A stretch of DNA of 54,011 nt from Clostridia bacterium (GCA_017516765.1 JAFXBE010000028.1:1-54011); one strand, 5' to 3'. Shown: positions 37,005-45,640, numbered from the stretch's first letter. Notes: generated by a model not told the origin, from the letters alone. Numbers and translations are program-made.

Positions 37005-38030
37005 ATGACCAAGTATCAGATCATGGCACCCGCTGTTCCCAATGTACCGTGGCAGGAGAAGCCCGAAGGCAAGATCCTGGGCGGGCCCCTGTGGCGTTAC
37101 AACGAAAACCCCATCATCGACCGCAACCCCATTCCCGGTGTTGCCCGTATCTTCAACAGCGCTGTTATGCCCTACGGCGATGAGTTCATCGGCGTGTTCC
37201 GCGGCGAGCAGACCAACGGCATTCCCTACATCTATCTGGGCCGCAGCAAGGATGCCATCCACTGGGAGTTCGACCAGCAGAAGATCCCCTTCGTGGACGA
37301 GAACGGCGAGCCCTTCATGCCCGTCTATGCCTACGACCCCCGTCTGGTCAAGGTAGAGGATACCTACTACATCATCTGGTGCCAGGATTTCTTCGGCGCT
37401 GCCATCGGCATGGCCAAGACTCAGGATTTCAAGAGCTTCGTGCGCGTTGAAAATCCCTTCCTGCCCTTCAACCGCAACGCCGTGCTGTTCCCCCGCAAGA
37501 TCAACGGCAATTTCGTGATGATGAGCCGTCCCTCCGACAGCGGTCACACCCCCTTCGGCGATATCTTCCTCAGCGAGAGCCCCGATCTGGTCTACTGGGG
37601 CAAGCATCGCCATGTGATGAGCCGCGGCAGCGAGTGGTGGGAGAGCCTGAAGATCGGCGGCGGCGCTGCCCCCATCGAGACCAGTGAAGGCTGGCTGCTG
37701 TTCTACCACGGCGTAAGCGGCACCTGCAACGGCTACGTGTACTCCATCGGCGGCGCGATCCTGGATATCGACGAGCCCTCCAAGGTAAAGTACCGCTGCG
37801 AAAACTTCCTGCTCACCCCCGAAGAGTGGTATGAAGAGCGCGGTTTCGTGCCCAATGTAACCTTCCCCTGCGCCACCATCCACGACTCCGAGACCGGCCG
37901 CATCGCTGTATACTACGGCGCAGCCGACAGCTACGTGGGTCTGGCCTTCGGTCATGTGGACGAGATCATCGACTACATCAAGGATCACAGCCGCGTAACC
38001 GATACCGACACCGAGATCGGCCGCCGGTAA
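37005..38030 (+). CDS. GH130 family beta-mannoside phosphorylase
   Basis: A glycoside phosphorylase of family GH130, 341 aa, cytosolic. These enzymes split beta-1,4-mannosidic bonds with phosphate to give mannose 1-phosphate; the length fits the mannooligosaccharide-phosphorylase group better than the longer mannosylglucose phosphorylases, but acceptor specificity is not certain. Five-bladed propeller features: ENPIIDRNPIPGVARIFNSA, catalytic Asp111 in YDPRLVKVEDTYY, FPRKINGNFVMMSRPSDSG (phosphate-binding Arg/His region), SPDLVYWGKHR and GGGAAPIETSEGWLLFYHG. AAAGAGGT precedes the ATG at 37005. Codon use is strongly biased, suggesting high expression. Followed by a LacI regulator. Confidence 0.93.
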   Translation: MTKYQIMAPAVPNVPWQEKPEGKILGGPLWRYNENPIIDRNPIPGVARIFNSAVMPYGDEFIGVFRGEQTNGIPYIYLGRSKDAIHWEFDQQKIPFVDENGEPFMPVYAYDPRLVKVEDTYYIIWCQDFFGAAIGMAKTQDFKSFVRVENPFLPFNRNAVLFPRKINGNFVMMSRPSDSGHTPFGDIFLSESPDLVYWGKHRHVMSRGSEWWESLKIGGGAAPIETSEGWLLFYHGVSGTCNGYVYSIGGAILDIDEPSKVKYRCENFLLTPEEWYEERGFVPNVTFPCATIHDSETGRIAVYYGAADSYVGLAFGHVDEIIDYIKDHSRVTDTDTEIGRR

Positions 38031-38063
38031 TCGCTTCCCGAAAACAGAATCATTTCTGCGCAT

Positions 38064-38095
38064 TTCCTCCTGCCGCTTCCGTGCGGCAGGAGGAA
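38064..38095 (+). terminator. Hairpin between GH130 and lacI-type genes
   Basis: A 13-bp perfect stem (38064-38076 with 38083-38095) and 6-nt loop with no T-run after it. It may partly terminate or stabilise the GH130 message before the regulator gene. Confidence 0.6.
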
Positions 38096-38124
38096 TATCA
38101 ATCAAGAGATAGGATGGATACTGC

Positions 38125-39150
38125 ATGGCAAAAGCAAACGTGAAAATGGCGGACATCGCGCAGGCGCTGGGCGTCAGTACGGTTGCTGTTTCCAAAGCGC
38201 TGGCAGGGCAGAAGGGCGTCAGCGAAGAGTTGCGCGAGCGCATCAAGAAGACTGCCGAAGAGATGGGCTACCGTTCGCCCAAGGTGCTCAGGCAGGTCAA
38301 GTACAAAAGCGGCTTCAATATCGGCGTGCTCATCTGCGAACGCTATGTGGGCACCAGCGAGGCTTTCTACTGGAAGCTCTATCAGGAGCTGACGGCACAG
38401 GCCATGAAGCGGGATTGTTTTGTGCTGCTGGAGCTGCTTTCCGAGCCGGATATGCAGCAGCTGCGCATGCCCAAGCTGGTTACCGAAAACAAAGCCGACG
38501 GCCTGATCGTGATCGGCAAGCCCGCCAACCACTATGCCGCCGTGCTGCGGAAAAGCTGGCATCTGCCGGTTCTGTTCCTGGATTTCTACGAGGACGATCT
38601 GGAAGCGGATGCGGTCATTTCCAACGGCTATTTCGGCATGTATGCCCTCACGAACTATCTCTACGAATGCGGGCACCGCAAGATCGGCTACATCGGCACG
38701 CTGAACACCACCGACAGCATCACCGACCGGTATTTCGGCTTCTGCAAGAGCATGATGGTGCACGATCTGCCCGTAAAGCCCGAATGGGTGCTGGATGACC
38801 GGGATCCGAAAACGGGGCTGGATATCCCCATCGTCTTCCCCGAAGACGGACCCACCGCCTATGTATGCAACTGCGATTACGAGGCGGGACGTGCCATCCG
38901 GGAGCTGCAGCAGAAAGGCATCCGGGTGCCGGAGGATGTATCCATCGTCGGTTTTGACGATTACATGTACCCCGGTCTGTGCGACAAGGGCATTACCACC
39001 TACAGCGCAAACGTGCAGGAGATGAGCGCTGTCGCCATGCGGATGATGATCTGCCGCCTCTCCGGCGAAAAGGGCCGCACGGGATTGCAGGTGACCGACG
39101 GTCGGCTGGTGATCCGGGATACGGTACGCAAGCTGAACGAAAACGAATAA
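38125..39150 (+). CDS. LacI-family transcriptional regulator
   Basis: A 341-aa LacI-type regulator. The N-terminal HTH is VKMADIAQALGVSTVAVSKA (~6-25), with the hinge region GVSEELRERIKKTAEEMGYR. The sugar-binding domain resembles periplasmic binding proteins (FNIGVLICERYVG, ADGLIVIGKP, GHRKIGYIGT, DVSIVGFDDYMYPGLC, ITTYSANVQEM). It has an AGGATGG ribosome site. It lies 94 nt after GH130 on the same strand and probably represses that gene through the site at 36820-36837; the inducer would be a mannoside or its breakdown product (inference). Confidence 0.94.
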   Translation: MAKANVKMADIAQALGVSTVAVSKALAGQKGVSEELRERIKKTAEEMGYRSPKVLRQVKYKSGFNIGVLICERYVGTSEAFYWKLYQELTAQAMKRDCFVLLELLSEPDMQQLRMPKLVTENKADGLIVIGKPANHYAAVLRKSWHLPVLFLDFYEDDLEADAVISNGYFGMYALTNYLYECGHRKIGYIGTLNTTDSITDRYFGFCKSMMVHDLPVKPEWVLDDRDPKTGLDIPIVFPEDGPTAYVCNCDYEAGRAIRELQQKGIRVPEDVSIVGFDDYMYPGLCDKGITTYSANVQEMSAVAMRMMICRLSGEKGRTGLQVTDGRLVIRDTVRKLNENE

Positions 39151-39157
39151 ATGAGCA

Positions 39158-39190
39158 AACCCCGCCGTACAGACCGGCGGGGTTCGCTTT
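39158..39190 (+). terminator. Terminator after the LacI gene
   Basis: A 10-bp stem AACCCCGCCG / CGGCGGGGTT (39158-39167 with 39175-39184), loop of 7, followed by CGCTTT. Confidence 0.75.
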
Positions 39191-39294
39191 ATGCTGTATA
39201 TCATGCCAGATTCGCTATGGCTTTTTCTGTTTGGTTGTGGTAAGCTTCTACCAAATTTGGAGAAGAACCGTACAAAAAACAGGGAGGTGCTTCG

Positions 39295-39948
39295 ATGCAG
39301 CGCATGGTACAGCTGCCCTTTGAGCCGGATAACCACGACAGCCGCATACGCTACTGTGAACTGCACCTGCAGCGGGATCGGCTGGATGACCTGCCGGTAT
39401 ACCCGCTGCCGGAGGGGTATCGCTTTGCCATGTACCGCCCGGGCGACCGGGAGAATTGGATCGCCATTGAACGCTCCGCCAAGGAACTGGTCAGCAAGGA
39501 GCAGGGGCTGGATGTCTGGGACAGCTATTTCGGCTGGAACGAGGCGGAACTGCCCGAACGGATGGTTTTTGTGGAAAACGACCGGGGCGAGAAGGTGGCT
39601 ACCGCCACCGCCTATTTCGATATCCACCGTCAGGATGCGCCCGGAACAGGCTGGCTGCATTGGGTGGCCGTACGCCGGGAGGATCAGGGCAGGGGGCTTG
39701 CCAGACCGTTGATCGCCCATACCCTGCGCCTGCTGCGCAATCTGGGCTACGAACGCGTCATGCTCCATACCCAGACCACAACATGGCTGGCGTGTAAGCT
39801 CTATCTGGATTTTGGTTTTGCTCCCACACCCGAAAACGCCCTGCGCAGCAGGGATGGCTGGCGCATCATGCGTGCCTTGACCGATCACCCCTCCCTGCAG
39901 GCGTTTGAGCCCGCTTCGGCAGATGAGATCCTATCCGGGAAAGAATAG
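39295..39948 (+). CDS. GNAT-family N-acetyltransferase
   Basis: A 217-aa GNAT acyltransferase. The acetyl-CoA loop is VRREDQGRGLARPLIAHTL (~129-147, the Q/RxxGxA motif), preceded by GTGWLHWVAV (beta-4) and followed by RVMLHTQTTTWLACKLYLDF, typical of the beta-5/alpha-4 region. The N-terminal ~60 residues are a separate lobe. Substrate unknown. GGGAGG precedes the ATG. Its 3' end overlaps the tail of the convergent chromate-transporter gene by 18 bp. Confidence 0.88.
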   Translation: MQRMVQLPFEPDNHDSRIRYCELHLQRDRLDDLPVYPLPEGYRFAMYRPGDRENWIAIERSAKELVSKEQGLDVWDSYFGWNEAELPERMVFVENDRGEKVATATAYFDIHRQDAPGTGWLHWVAVRREDQGRGLARPLIAHTLRLLRNLGYERVMLHTQTTTWLACKLYLDFGFAPTPENALRSRDGWRIMRALTDHPSLQAFEPASADEILSGKE

Positions 39949-40494
39949 CAGGGATACCGCTGTGTAAACAACGCCGCAGAGCAGCATGGTCAGAATGGGG
40001 TGCCACTTCAGCAGACGAAGCGCCAGAAAGGCTCCGATCATCAGCACAAGGGCAAGCCAGTCGGCGCTTGCAAGGGTGGGGCGCAGGCTGCCGAAGACTG
40101 CCTGCAGGGCAATGCCCAGCGCAGCCGAGGCGATCAAAGCCACCACCACCGGGCGCAGACCGCCCAGAATGCTCTGCATCAGCTGAGCTTTCCGGTAACG
40201 GTAGTACAACCATCCCAGCAGGGTAACGATCACCATCGAAGGAAGAACGAAGCCCAGCGAGGCGATCACCGCGCCCGGCACCCCTGCCGTGCGTACCCCT
40301 ACGAAGGTGGCGGCGTTGATGCCGATAGGCCCGGGGGTCATCTCGGCAATGGTCACCAGATCGTTGAACACCGCCATGGACAGCCATCCGTGCCGGTCAA
40401 CCACCTGCTGCTGGATCAGCGGGATGGCAACATAGCCGCCCCCGATGCTGAACAGCCCGATCTGCAGAAAACTGAAAAACAAATCAGTCAGCAT
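39931..40494 (-). CDS. Chromate transporter subunit (half-size ChrA)
   Basis: One of a pair of half-size CHR-family transporters, 187 aa. It shows the family motifs FLQIGLFSIGGGYVAIPLIQ (~9-28) and TIAEMTPGPIGINAATFVG (~48-66), with about six hydrophobic helices. Two short genes together replace one full-length ChrA. Despite the name, the physiological substrate in anaerobes is not established. The ATG at 40494 overlaps the end of the partner gene by 11 bp, so the two are translationally coupled. Confidence 0.92.
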   Translation of the reverse strand: MLTDLFFSFLQIGLFSIGGGYVAIPLIQQQVVDRHGWLSMAVFNDLVTIAEMTPGPIGINAATFVGVRTAGVPGAVIASLGFVLPSMVIVTLLGWLYYRYRKAQLMQSILGGLRPVVVALIASAALGIALQAVFGSLRPTLASADWLALVLMIGAFLALRLLKWHPILTMLLCGVVYTAVSLLFFPG

Positions 40495-41074
40495 GGGTAT
40501 TCCTCCTTTGGGTTATCAGCGCAGAAACCGCACCCACCGCAACCGCGGCCAGCAGTAGCCAGATCACGTTCACCTTCAGGAAATACGCTGCGATAAAGGC
40601 GGCGATCATCAGCCCGATACGAAGGGGCGAACGGCTGCCGATCACTTTTTCCGAAAGCCCCCATACCACATCCAGAATAACCGCCGCTACGCCTGCCTGC
40701 ATGCCTTTGAGCATCAGCGCAACGTAGCGGTTTTTGCTGAAAAGCTCATAGCAGGCAGAAAGCCCCAGCAGCACCAGCATGGGCGGCAGCACCGTACCCA
40801 GCGCCGCTGCCAGCATGCCGAGAAAGCCGCCCATGCGCCAACCGACAAGAACAGCCGCATTGACGGCGATGGGGCCGGGGGCGGTCTGTGCAATGGCGGT
40901 CAGATCCAGCATTTCGTTTTCCGGGATCCAGCCAAGCTCGTTTACGAATTTCTTCTTCATCAGGGATACAATCACCAAACCGCCCCCGAAGGTGAATGTG
41001 CTGATGTACAGCATGGAAGAAAACAATGTCCACAGGGTTTTGCCCCGGGAGACGCCTGCGTTTTTTGTCTGCAT
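40484..41074 (-). CDS. Chromate transporter subunit (half-size ChrA)
   Basis: The first gene of the CHR pair, 196 aa, with TFTFGGGLVIVSLMKKKFV (~27-45) and LTAIAQTAPGPIAVNAAVL (~60-78), and helices up to ~190. The ATG at 41074 has AAGGAG 8 nt upstream; a longer frame to 41164 runs into the promoter region and is rejected. Pair members are homologous to each other and probably form a heterodimer with opposite membrane topology, as suggested for other short CHR pairs. Confidence 0.92.
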   Translation of the reverse strand: MQTKNAGVSRGKTLWTLFSSMLYISTFTFGGGLVIVSLMKKKFVNELGWIPENEMLDLTAIAQTAPGPIAVNAAVLVGWRMGGFLGMLAAALGTVLPPMLVLLGLSACYELFSKNRYVALMLKGMQAGVAAVILDVVWGLSEKVIGSRSPLRIGLMIAAFIAAYFLKVNVIWLLLAAVAVGAVSALITQRRNTHAD

Positions 41075-41157
41075 TTGAATAGCTCCTTTGCGGCGTTTTA
41101 CGCATGTGTCTGCGTGCCGCACAATCAGTATAGCACACCCTGCCGTCTGCATCCAGC

Positions 41158-41186
41158 TTGACAATCCCTGCCGCTTGCCCTATATT
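41158..41186 (+). promoter_or_regulatory. Promoter of the M32 peptidase gene
   Basis: Perfect TTGACA (41158-41163), 17-bp spacer, TATATT (41181-41186), 42 nt before the ATG. Confidence 0.85.
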
Positions 41187-41227
41187 GAAGATACCGGAAA
41201 ACAACACAGATAAAGGAGCAAACCCCT

Positions 41228-42730
41228 ATGACCAATCAGGAAAAGCTGGCGAAGCTGTTTGAGATCCTTGCCGAGGTGGAGGCTTACGGCCGCGCTGTGG
41301 GCAAAATGAGCTTTGATATGGAATGCTGTGCCCCGGAGGAAGGTCTGGAGCAAGCGGGCGAGGATATGGCGATTCTTGGCAAGCACATTCACGAATTGAC
41401 CCATTCCGATACCTATCAGCAACTGGTGTGCGAGCTGAATGCCGACAGCGAAGGGCTTTCCCCACTGGAAAAGAAGCTGGTGGAACGGCTGTACGAAAGC
41501 TACGAGAAGACCAAAAACCTGTCCGCGGAATTCTCCTACGAAATGGATGTGGTCTTCAACAAGGCCTACGGCGCATGGCTCAAAGCGAAGAAAGAGGACG
41601 ATTTTTCTGCCTTTGCCCAGAATCTGGGCGATGTGGTCGCCTACACCCGCAAAGCCATCGACCTGCGGGACCGGAAGTACGAGAGCTATTACAAAGCCTG
41701 TCTGGACGATAATGAAAAGGGCTCCGACGAAGCCCAGCTGGATGCCTTCTTTGCTGCGCTGAAGGAGCGCATCGTGCCGCTGGTGAGGCGCATTCAGCAA
41801 AGTGGCAAAGCCATCCGGGAAGACTTCCTCACCCGTCCCTGTCCCATTCCCCAGCAGGAGGCATTCTCCCGCTATCTGCTGGAAATGCAGGGGCTGCGCA
41901 AGACTGCGCTGGTGCTCATGACCACCGAACATCCCTTTACCACCAATTTCGGTCCCAAGGATGTCCGCGTAACCACCCACTATTTCGAAGAAAACTTCAT
42001 CTCCAACATCTTCTCCACCCTGCACGAGGGCGGTCATGCCCTGTTTATGCAGTACGAACCCGAGGAATTCTACCAAAGCCATGTGGACAACGGCATGTCC
42101 AACGCCATGCACGAGACCATCTCCCGCTTCTACGAAAACATCATCGGGCGCAGCGAAGCGTTTATCCATGCGGTGTACCCCAAGCTGCAGCAACTCAGCG
42201 GCGATACCTTCAGCGATATTTCCGAACGGGAGCTGTACGAGGCGGTCAATCTGGCGCGTCCCAGCCTGATCCGCATCGAAGCGGACGAGCTGACCTACTG
42301 CCTGCACATCATGGTGCGCTACGAGCTGGAAAAGGCCATGATGAACGGCGATATCACCATCGATCAGGTGCCGGAGATGTGGAACCGCAAATACAAGGAG
42401 TATCTGGGTGTTGATGTTCCCTCCGACAGCGAAGGCTGCCTGCAGGACGTGCACTGGACCATGAGCATGGGCTACTTCCCCTCCTATGCGCTGGGCAATG
42501 CCTACGGCGCACAGATCCTGCGCACCATGCAGAAGGATCTGGATGTGTTCGGGCAGGTGGAGAAGGGCGATCTGAGCGGCATTCTGGCATGGCTCAGGGA
42601 GCATGTGTTCAACTGCGCTTCCATCCTTACCCCCGATGAGTGGATCCGCCGGATCACCGGCGAGGGGCTGAATGTGAACTACTATCTGGATTATCTGGAG
42701 GAAAAGTACAGCGCGATCTACGGGCTGTAA
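41228..42730 (+). CDS. Carboxypeptidase Taq (peptidase family M32)
   Basis: A cytosolic metallocarboxypeptidase, 500 aa, the normal family size. The zinc site is HEGGH (~265-269) in FSTLHEGGHALFMQYEP, with the downstream Glu in MHETISRFYENIIGRSEAF (~294-300; HES/HET motif) and IRIEADELTYCLHIMVRYE. The N-terminal ~130 residues are helical (LAEVEAYGRAVGKMSFD). The C-terminus has VPSDSEGCLQDVHWTMSMGY followed by FPSYALGNAYGAQ, diagnostic for M32. AAAGGAG precedes the ATG. It has its own promoter; the aldolase-zincin gene follows 60 bp downstream after a hairpin. Confidence 0.95.
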   Translation: MTNQEKLAKLFEILAEVEAYGRAVGKMSFDMECCAPEEGLEQAGEDMAILGKHIHELTHSDTYQQLVCELNADSEGLSPLEKKLVERLYESYEKTKNLSAEFSYEMDVVFNKAYGAWLKAKKEDDFSAFAQNLGDVVAYTRKAIDLRDRKYESYYKACLDDNEKGSDEAQLDAFFAALKERIVPLVRRIQQSGKAIREDFLTRPCPIPQQEAFSRYLLEMQGLRKTALVLMTTEHPFTTNFGPKDVRVTTHYFEENFISNIFSTLHEGGHALFMQYEPEEFYQSHVDNGMSNAMHETISRFYENIIGRSEAFIHAVYPKLQQLSGDTFSDISERELYEAVNLARPSLIRIEADELTYCLHIMVRYELEKAMMNGDITIDQVPEMWNRKYKEYLGVDVPSDSEGCLQDVHWTMSMGYFPSYALGNAYGAQILRTMQKDLDVFGQVEKGDLSGILAWLREHVFNCASILTPDEWIRRITGEGLNVNYYLDYLEEKYSAIYGL

Positions 42731-42737
42731 AACAAGC

Positions 42738-42763
42738 CGCCCCCGGCATGAATGCTGGGGGCG
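42738..42763 (+). terminator. Hairpin between M32 and aldolase-zincin genes
   Basis: A 12-bp imperfect stem (CGCCCCCGGCAT with ATGCTGGGGGCG, one G-T pair). No T-run follows, so it is likely an intercistronic stabiliser or weak terminator; the next gene lacks an obvious promoter of its own. Confidence 0.5.
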
Positions 42764-42790
42764 TACATCTCTGTACAGAGGAGGATAACG

Positions 42791-44077
42791 ATGAAGATGA
42801 CCGATCTGCCCGTGGTGGAGGGAATGATCCGCCTGTGTACCGACGGCTGGCAGCAGGGCTGGCACGAGCGCAACGGCGGTAATGTGACCTACCGCCTCTC
42901 GGAAGAAGAAACAGAGGCTGCCCGGCAGCGGCTCACCCATCTGCCCGGAGCATGGATGCCGCTGGGGGAAAGTCTGCCCGAGGTGGGCGGCGTGTGGTTT
43001 CTGGCCACCGGCAGCGGCAAGTACTTCCGCAACGTTGCCCTCGACCCGGAGGATGCCCTGTGTCTTGTGGAGATCAATGAGGCGGGGGACAGCTACCGCC
43101 TGCGCTGGGGGCTGAAAAACGGCGGCAGACCCACCAGCGAGCTTGCTGCCCACCTGCTGAACCACAGCGTGCGCTACATGGCCACCGGCGGCGCATGCCG
43201 GGTGATGTACCACGCCCATCCGGCGCACATCGTTGCCCTTACCTTTCTGGAAGAGCTGACCGACAAAACCATCTCCCGCGCCCTGTGGCAGAGCGAGACC
43301 GAAGCCCCCATGGTGTTCCCCGGCGGCGTGGGCGTGGTGGGCTGCATGGTGCCCGGCAGCATGGATCTGGCGCGTGCCAGCGCCGAGAAGATGAAGGAAT
43401 ACGACGCCGTGGTCTGGGCGCATCATGGGCTGTTCACCTCCGGCCCGGATTATGATACCGCCTTCGGGCTGATGCACACCGTGGAAAAGGCTGCGCAGGT
43501 GCGGGTACTGGTCACCAACGCAGGCGGAGCCAAACAGCAGATCTCCGACAGTGAGATCCGCGCCATTGCAGAGGGCTGCGGGGTGCAGATCCGGGAGGCG
43601 TTTCTGGAGGAAGGCGAGTCGGGTGAAGAGCTGGAAAGCTTGTTTGAGAAATGGTGCAGGAAGCTCCGCATCACCCCTCAATGGGATGTGAAGCTGGAGC
43701 TGGTTCGCGATCCCGCATGGCGGAAAACCGGCGATTTCAAGATCGACCCTGACGACCGCAAAGCCATTCTGATGCTGAACGTAGCAAACCCCAGGCAGGA
43801 AAACATGGAAGAAGTGATCGTGCACGAGCTGATGCACATCAAGCTGTACCCGCTGGATCAGGTCTGCGAATCACTGATCGAGAACAGTTTTGAAGAAGAT
43901 TCCAAAGCCTATCGGTTTGCCTGTCAAACGTTCTTTGAGGATCTGGAGGTTACCGTCGAGGAGCTGACCAAGTGTTTTCTGCTGGAAGGCGGCAGGAACA
44001 AGGCTTTTTCCTATGGAAGATGCGCAGGCAGAAAGAGCTTTGACGAGCTGTACAAGGGCTTGAAGCCCATCGAATAA
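42791..44077 (+). CDS. RhaD-like class II aldolase fused to an HExxH zincin-like domain
   Basis: A 428-aa two-domain protein. Residues ~5-275 match rhamnulose-1-phosphate aldolase: WHERNGGNVTYRL (25-36), ATGSGKYFRN, GGRPTSELAAHLLNH (catalytic Glu117), zinc ligands HAHP (141-144) and AHHGLF (210-215). Such enzymes cleave L-rhamnulose 1-phosphate to DHAP and lactaldehyde. Residues ~285-428 are an unrelated domain with VIVHELMHIKLYPLDQ (HELMH 345-349), a zincin-type metal site, plus KIDPDDRKAILMLN and a Glu-rich helix that could give the third ligand. The frame is uninterrupted. The ATG at 42791 has GAGGAGG 6 nt upstream. No other rhamnose gene (rhaA, rhaB) is nearby, so the aldolase substrate is unproven. 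Confidence 0.85.
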   Translation: MKMTDLPVVEGMIRLCTDGWQQGWHERNGGNVTYRLSEEETEAARQRLTHLPGAWMPLGESLPEVGGVWFLATGSGKYFRNVALDPEDALCLVEINEAGDSYRLRWGLKNGGRPTSELAAHLLNHSVRYMATGGACRVMYHAHPAHIVALTFLEELTDKTISRALWQSETEAPMVFPGGVGVVGCMVPGSMDLARASAEKMKEYDAVVWAHHGLFTSGPDYDTAFGLMHTVEKAAQVRVLVTNAGGAKQQISDSEIRAIAEGCGVQIREAFLEEGESGEELESLFEKWCRKLRITPQWDVKLELVRDPAWRKTGDFKIDPDDRKAILMLNVANPRQENMEEVIVHELMHIKLYPLDQVCESLIENSFEEDSKAYRFACQTFFEDLEVTVEELTKCFLLEGGRNKAFSYGRCAGRKSFDELYKGLKPIE

Positions 44078-44085
44078 GCACAAAC

Positions 44086-44118
44086 AAGCCCTCCGCGGGT
44101 CGGATCCGCGGAGGGCTT
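44086..44118. terminator. Bidirectional terminator
   Basis: A 13-bp perfect stem (44086-44098 with 44106-44118), 7-nt loop. It closes the aldolase-zincin gene on the plus strand (GCGTGTTTTT follows) and the convergent GH5 gene. Confidence 0.87.
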
Positions 44119-44137
44119 GCGTGTTTTTGCCTGTGTG

Positions 44138-45328
44138 TTATTCCGCAAACGCGGTAATGCCGCTGTACTGCATCAGCGCATCCACGATGGGCTGATCGGG
44201 GAAAGTGCAGGTCTTGCGATCCAGCAGACCGAAGCGTTCGCCGTTACCCTTGAAATGGTTGTTGTCCCACCAGAAGCAGGGAATGCCACGGGCGGTGGCG
44301 TTGGCAACATAATAAGCGGTAAAGTCTGTACGGGCCTGCAGGTTGTCCTTGCTCAGCGCGCCGAACTCGCCGATGATCACCGGCACGCCGTTGCGGATGT
44401 AGCGGGTGTGCAGCTGGTTCATAAAGAAGGTGATGTCGTTCATCTCCGACTGGAGGGCGGCGGAGAAATTGTTGATGCCGGGCATCTCCAGTGCAAAGTT
44501 GTAGGGGGTGTAGGCGTGGATGGAAACGATCAGATGGTTTGCGATGGTGTCGGTGGGCAGCTTGAAGTATTCGGTCTTGGTGCCGTCGGTGGAGGCGGCG
44601 TAGCCGGATACCATCAGGAAGCGGTCGGCGTTGCTGCCGCCTGCGGCGCGCACCGTATCCACAAAGGCCTGATTGAGCCGGTTGATGCAGTCGGCGGCAT
44701 CCAGGATCTTTTCGTCTTCGGTATTGAACCACCATTCCACATTGGTGCCCACCAGACGGGTCTCGTTGATGCATTCGAAGATCAGCTTGTTGTCGTACTC
44801 CTTGAAACGCTCTGCCAGCTGTCCCCAGATGGTGGTGATGTAGCGGTGAGACTGGTCAAAATGCGCACTGTCGGGATAAACGTATTTCTTGTCGGTGTCG
44901 TGGTGGATGTTCAGGATCACGAACATATCCCGGCTGATGGCGTAATCCACCACCTCCTGCACACGGTCCAGCCACTTGGCGCTGATGTTGAGATCGGCAT
45001 CCACGTGGTTGTGCCAGGACACCGGGATACGGATGGCATTGAAGCCCGCATCCTTCAGGGTCTGGATCATTTCGGGGGTGGTGTAGACACCGCACCAGTA
45101 TTTCTCCAGAACCATCTCGTCGGTAAAGGATCTGTTGTCGTGAGCGTCGAAGGTGTTGCCCAGATTCCAGCCCACCTTGATCTGGCTTACGAAGCGCATG
45201 CCCTCGTTATCGGGAATGTTGAAGATGGGCGGTACCTCCACCGCAGGAACGGTGATCTCTGCCGCGAGGGAAAGAGCGGGCATGGACAGCATCAGCAGGG
45301 CTGCCAGCAGACAAAACAATTTACGCAT
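44138..45328 (-). CDS. Secreted GH5 endoglucanase-like hydrolase
   Basis: A secreted glycoside hydrolase of family GH5, 396 aa, most like the GH5_4 group (endo-beta-1,4-glucanase, xyloglucanase, lichenase). The signal peptide is MRKLFCLLAALLMLSMPALS, cleaved near SLAA. Catalytic-domain markers are KVGWNLGNTFDAH (~51-63), GFNAIRIPVSWHNH, ILNIHHD, the acid/base Glu189 in INETRLVGTNVEWW, HAYTPYNF and the nucleophile Glu321 in VIIGEFGALS. The usual NEPR reads NETR. No carbohydrate-binding module, dockerin or anchor is present, so it is probably freely secreted. AGGAGG lies ~9 nt before the ATG at 45328. Confidence 0.93.
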   Translation of the reverse strand: MRKLFCLLAALLMLSMPALSLAAEITVPAVEVPPIFNIPDNEGMRFVSQIKVGWNLGNTFDAHDNRSFTDEMVLEKYWCGVYTTPEMIQTLKDAGFNAIRIPVSWHNHVDADLNISAKWLDRVQEVVDYAISRDMFVILNIHHDTDKKYVYPDSAHFDQSHRYITTIWGQLAERFKEYDNKLIFECINETRLVGTNVEWWFNTEDEKILDAADCINRLNQAFVDTVRAAGGSNADRFLMVSGYAASTDGTKTEYFKLPTDTIANHLIVSIHAYTPYNFALEMPGINNFSAALQSEMNDITFFMNQLHTRYIRNGVPVIIGEFGALSKDNLQARTDFTAYYVANATARGIPCFWWDNNHFKGNGERFGLLDRKTCTFPDQPIVDALMQYSGITAFAE

Positions 45329-45421
45329 GGAAAAAAACCTCCTGTGTACGCAGAGCACCCCTGCAGAACGAAGTGTATGATGGCTGCATAAACGGCGCTC
45401 TCTTTCAATTGGATATTCAGC

Positions 45422-45450
45422 ATTATACTTGATGCACCAAACCCTGTCAA
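45422..45450 (-). promoter_or_regulatory. Consensus promoter of the GH5 gene
   Basis: On the minus strand, a perfect TTGACA (45445-45450), 17-bp spacer, perfect TATAAT (45422-45427). Such a strong core promoter implies control by a repressor, and a LacI-type dyad sits upstream. Confidence 0.9.
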
Positions 45451-45469
45451 CCAATACGGTGCAACAATT

Positions 45470-45487
45470 TGCAATAACGTTTTCGCA
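45470..45487. promoter_or_regulatory. LacI-type dyad upstream of GH5
   Basis: TGCAATAACGTTTTCGCA is an 18-bp near-palindrome (14 of 18 positions symmetric) with the central CG typical of LacI/CcpA-family sites. It lies 20 bp upstream of the GH5 -35. Confidence 0.45.
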
Positions 45488-45495
45488 TATTGGCT

Positions 45496-45544
45496 TTATG
45501 CAAATGTGTATGCAAAGAATGAATTATGCATGTGTGATGCATAA
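45496..45544. promoter_or_regulatory. Two ATGCA-rich inverted sites, ArgR-like
   Basis: TTATGCA-tgtgtga-TGCATAA (45524-45544) is a perfect dyad. Its half sites fit the ARG-box halves TNTGNAT and ATNCANA, but the spacer is GTGTG instead of four A/T bases. A similar weaker pair lies at 45497-45516. They are ~100 bp upstream of the argG -35. ArgR/AhrC binding is a hypothesis. The rest of this 387-bp divergent region holds only the promoters and dyad listed. Confidence 0.4.
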
Positions 45545-45640
45545 AACCGTATCCGGAGGAACCGTCTGCATGCCCGGATGATTGCAGATGACGGAATACA
45601 TAATGTGTACAGACAAAGCAAAAAAACTTTCCCGAAACCA

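Noticed and set aside
39931..41074. A single chromate transporter gene split by a frameshift
   Set aside because: Each half has its own start and ribosome site or overlap, and each shows the same N-terminal motif; two-gene short CHR pairs are a known arrangement.
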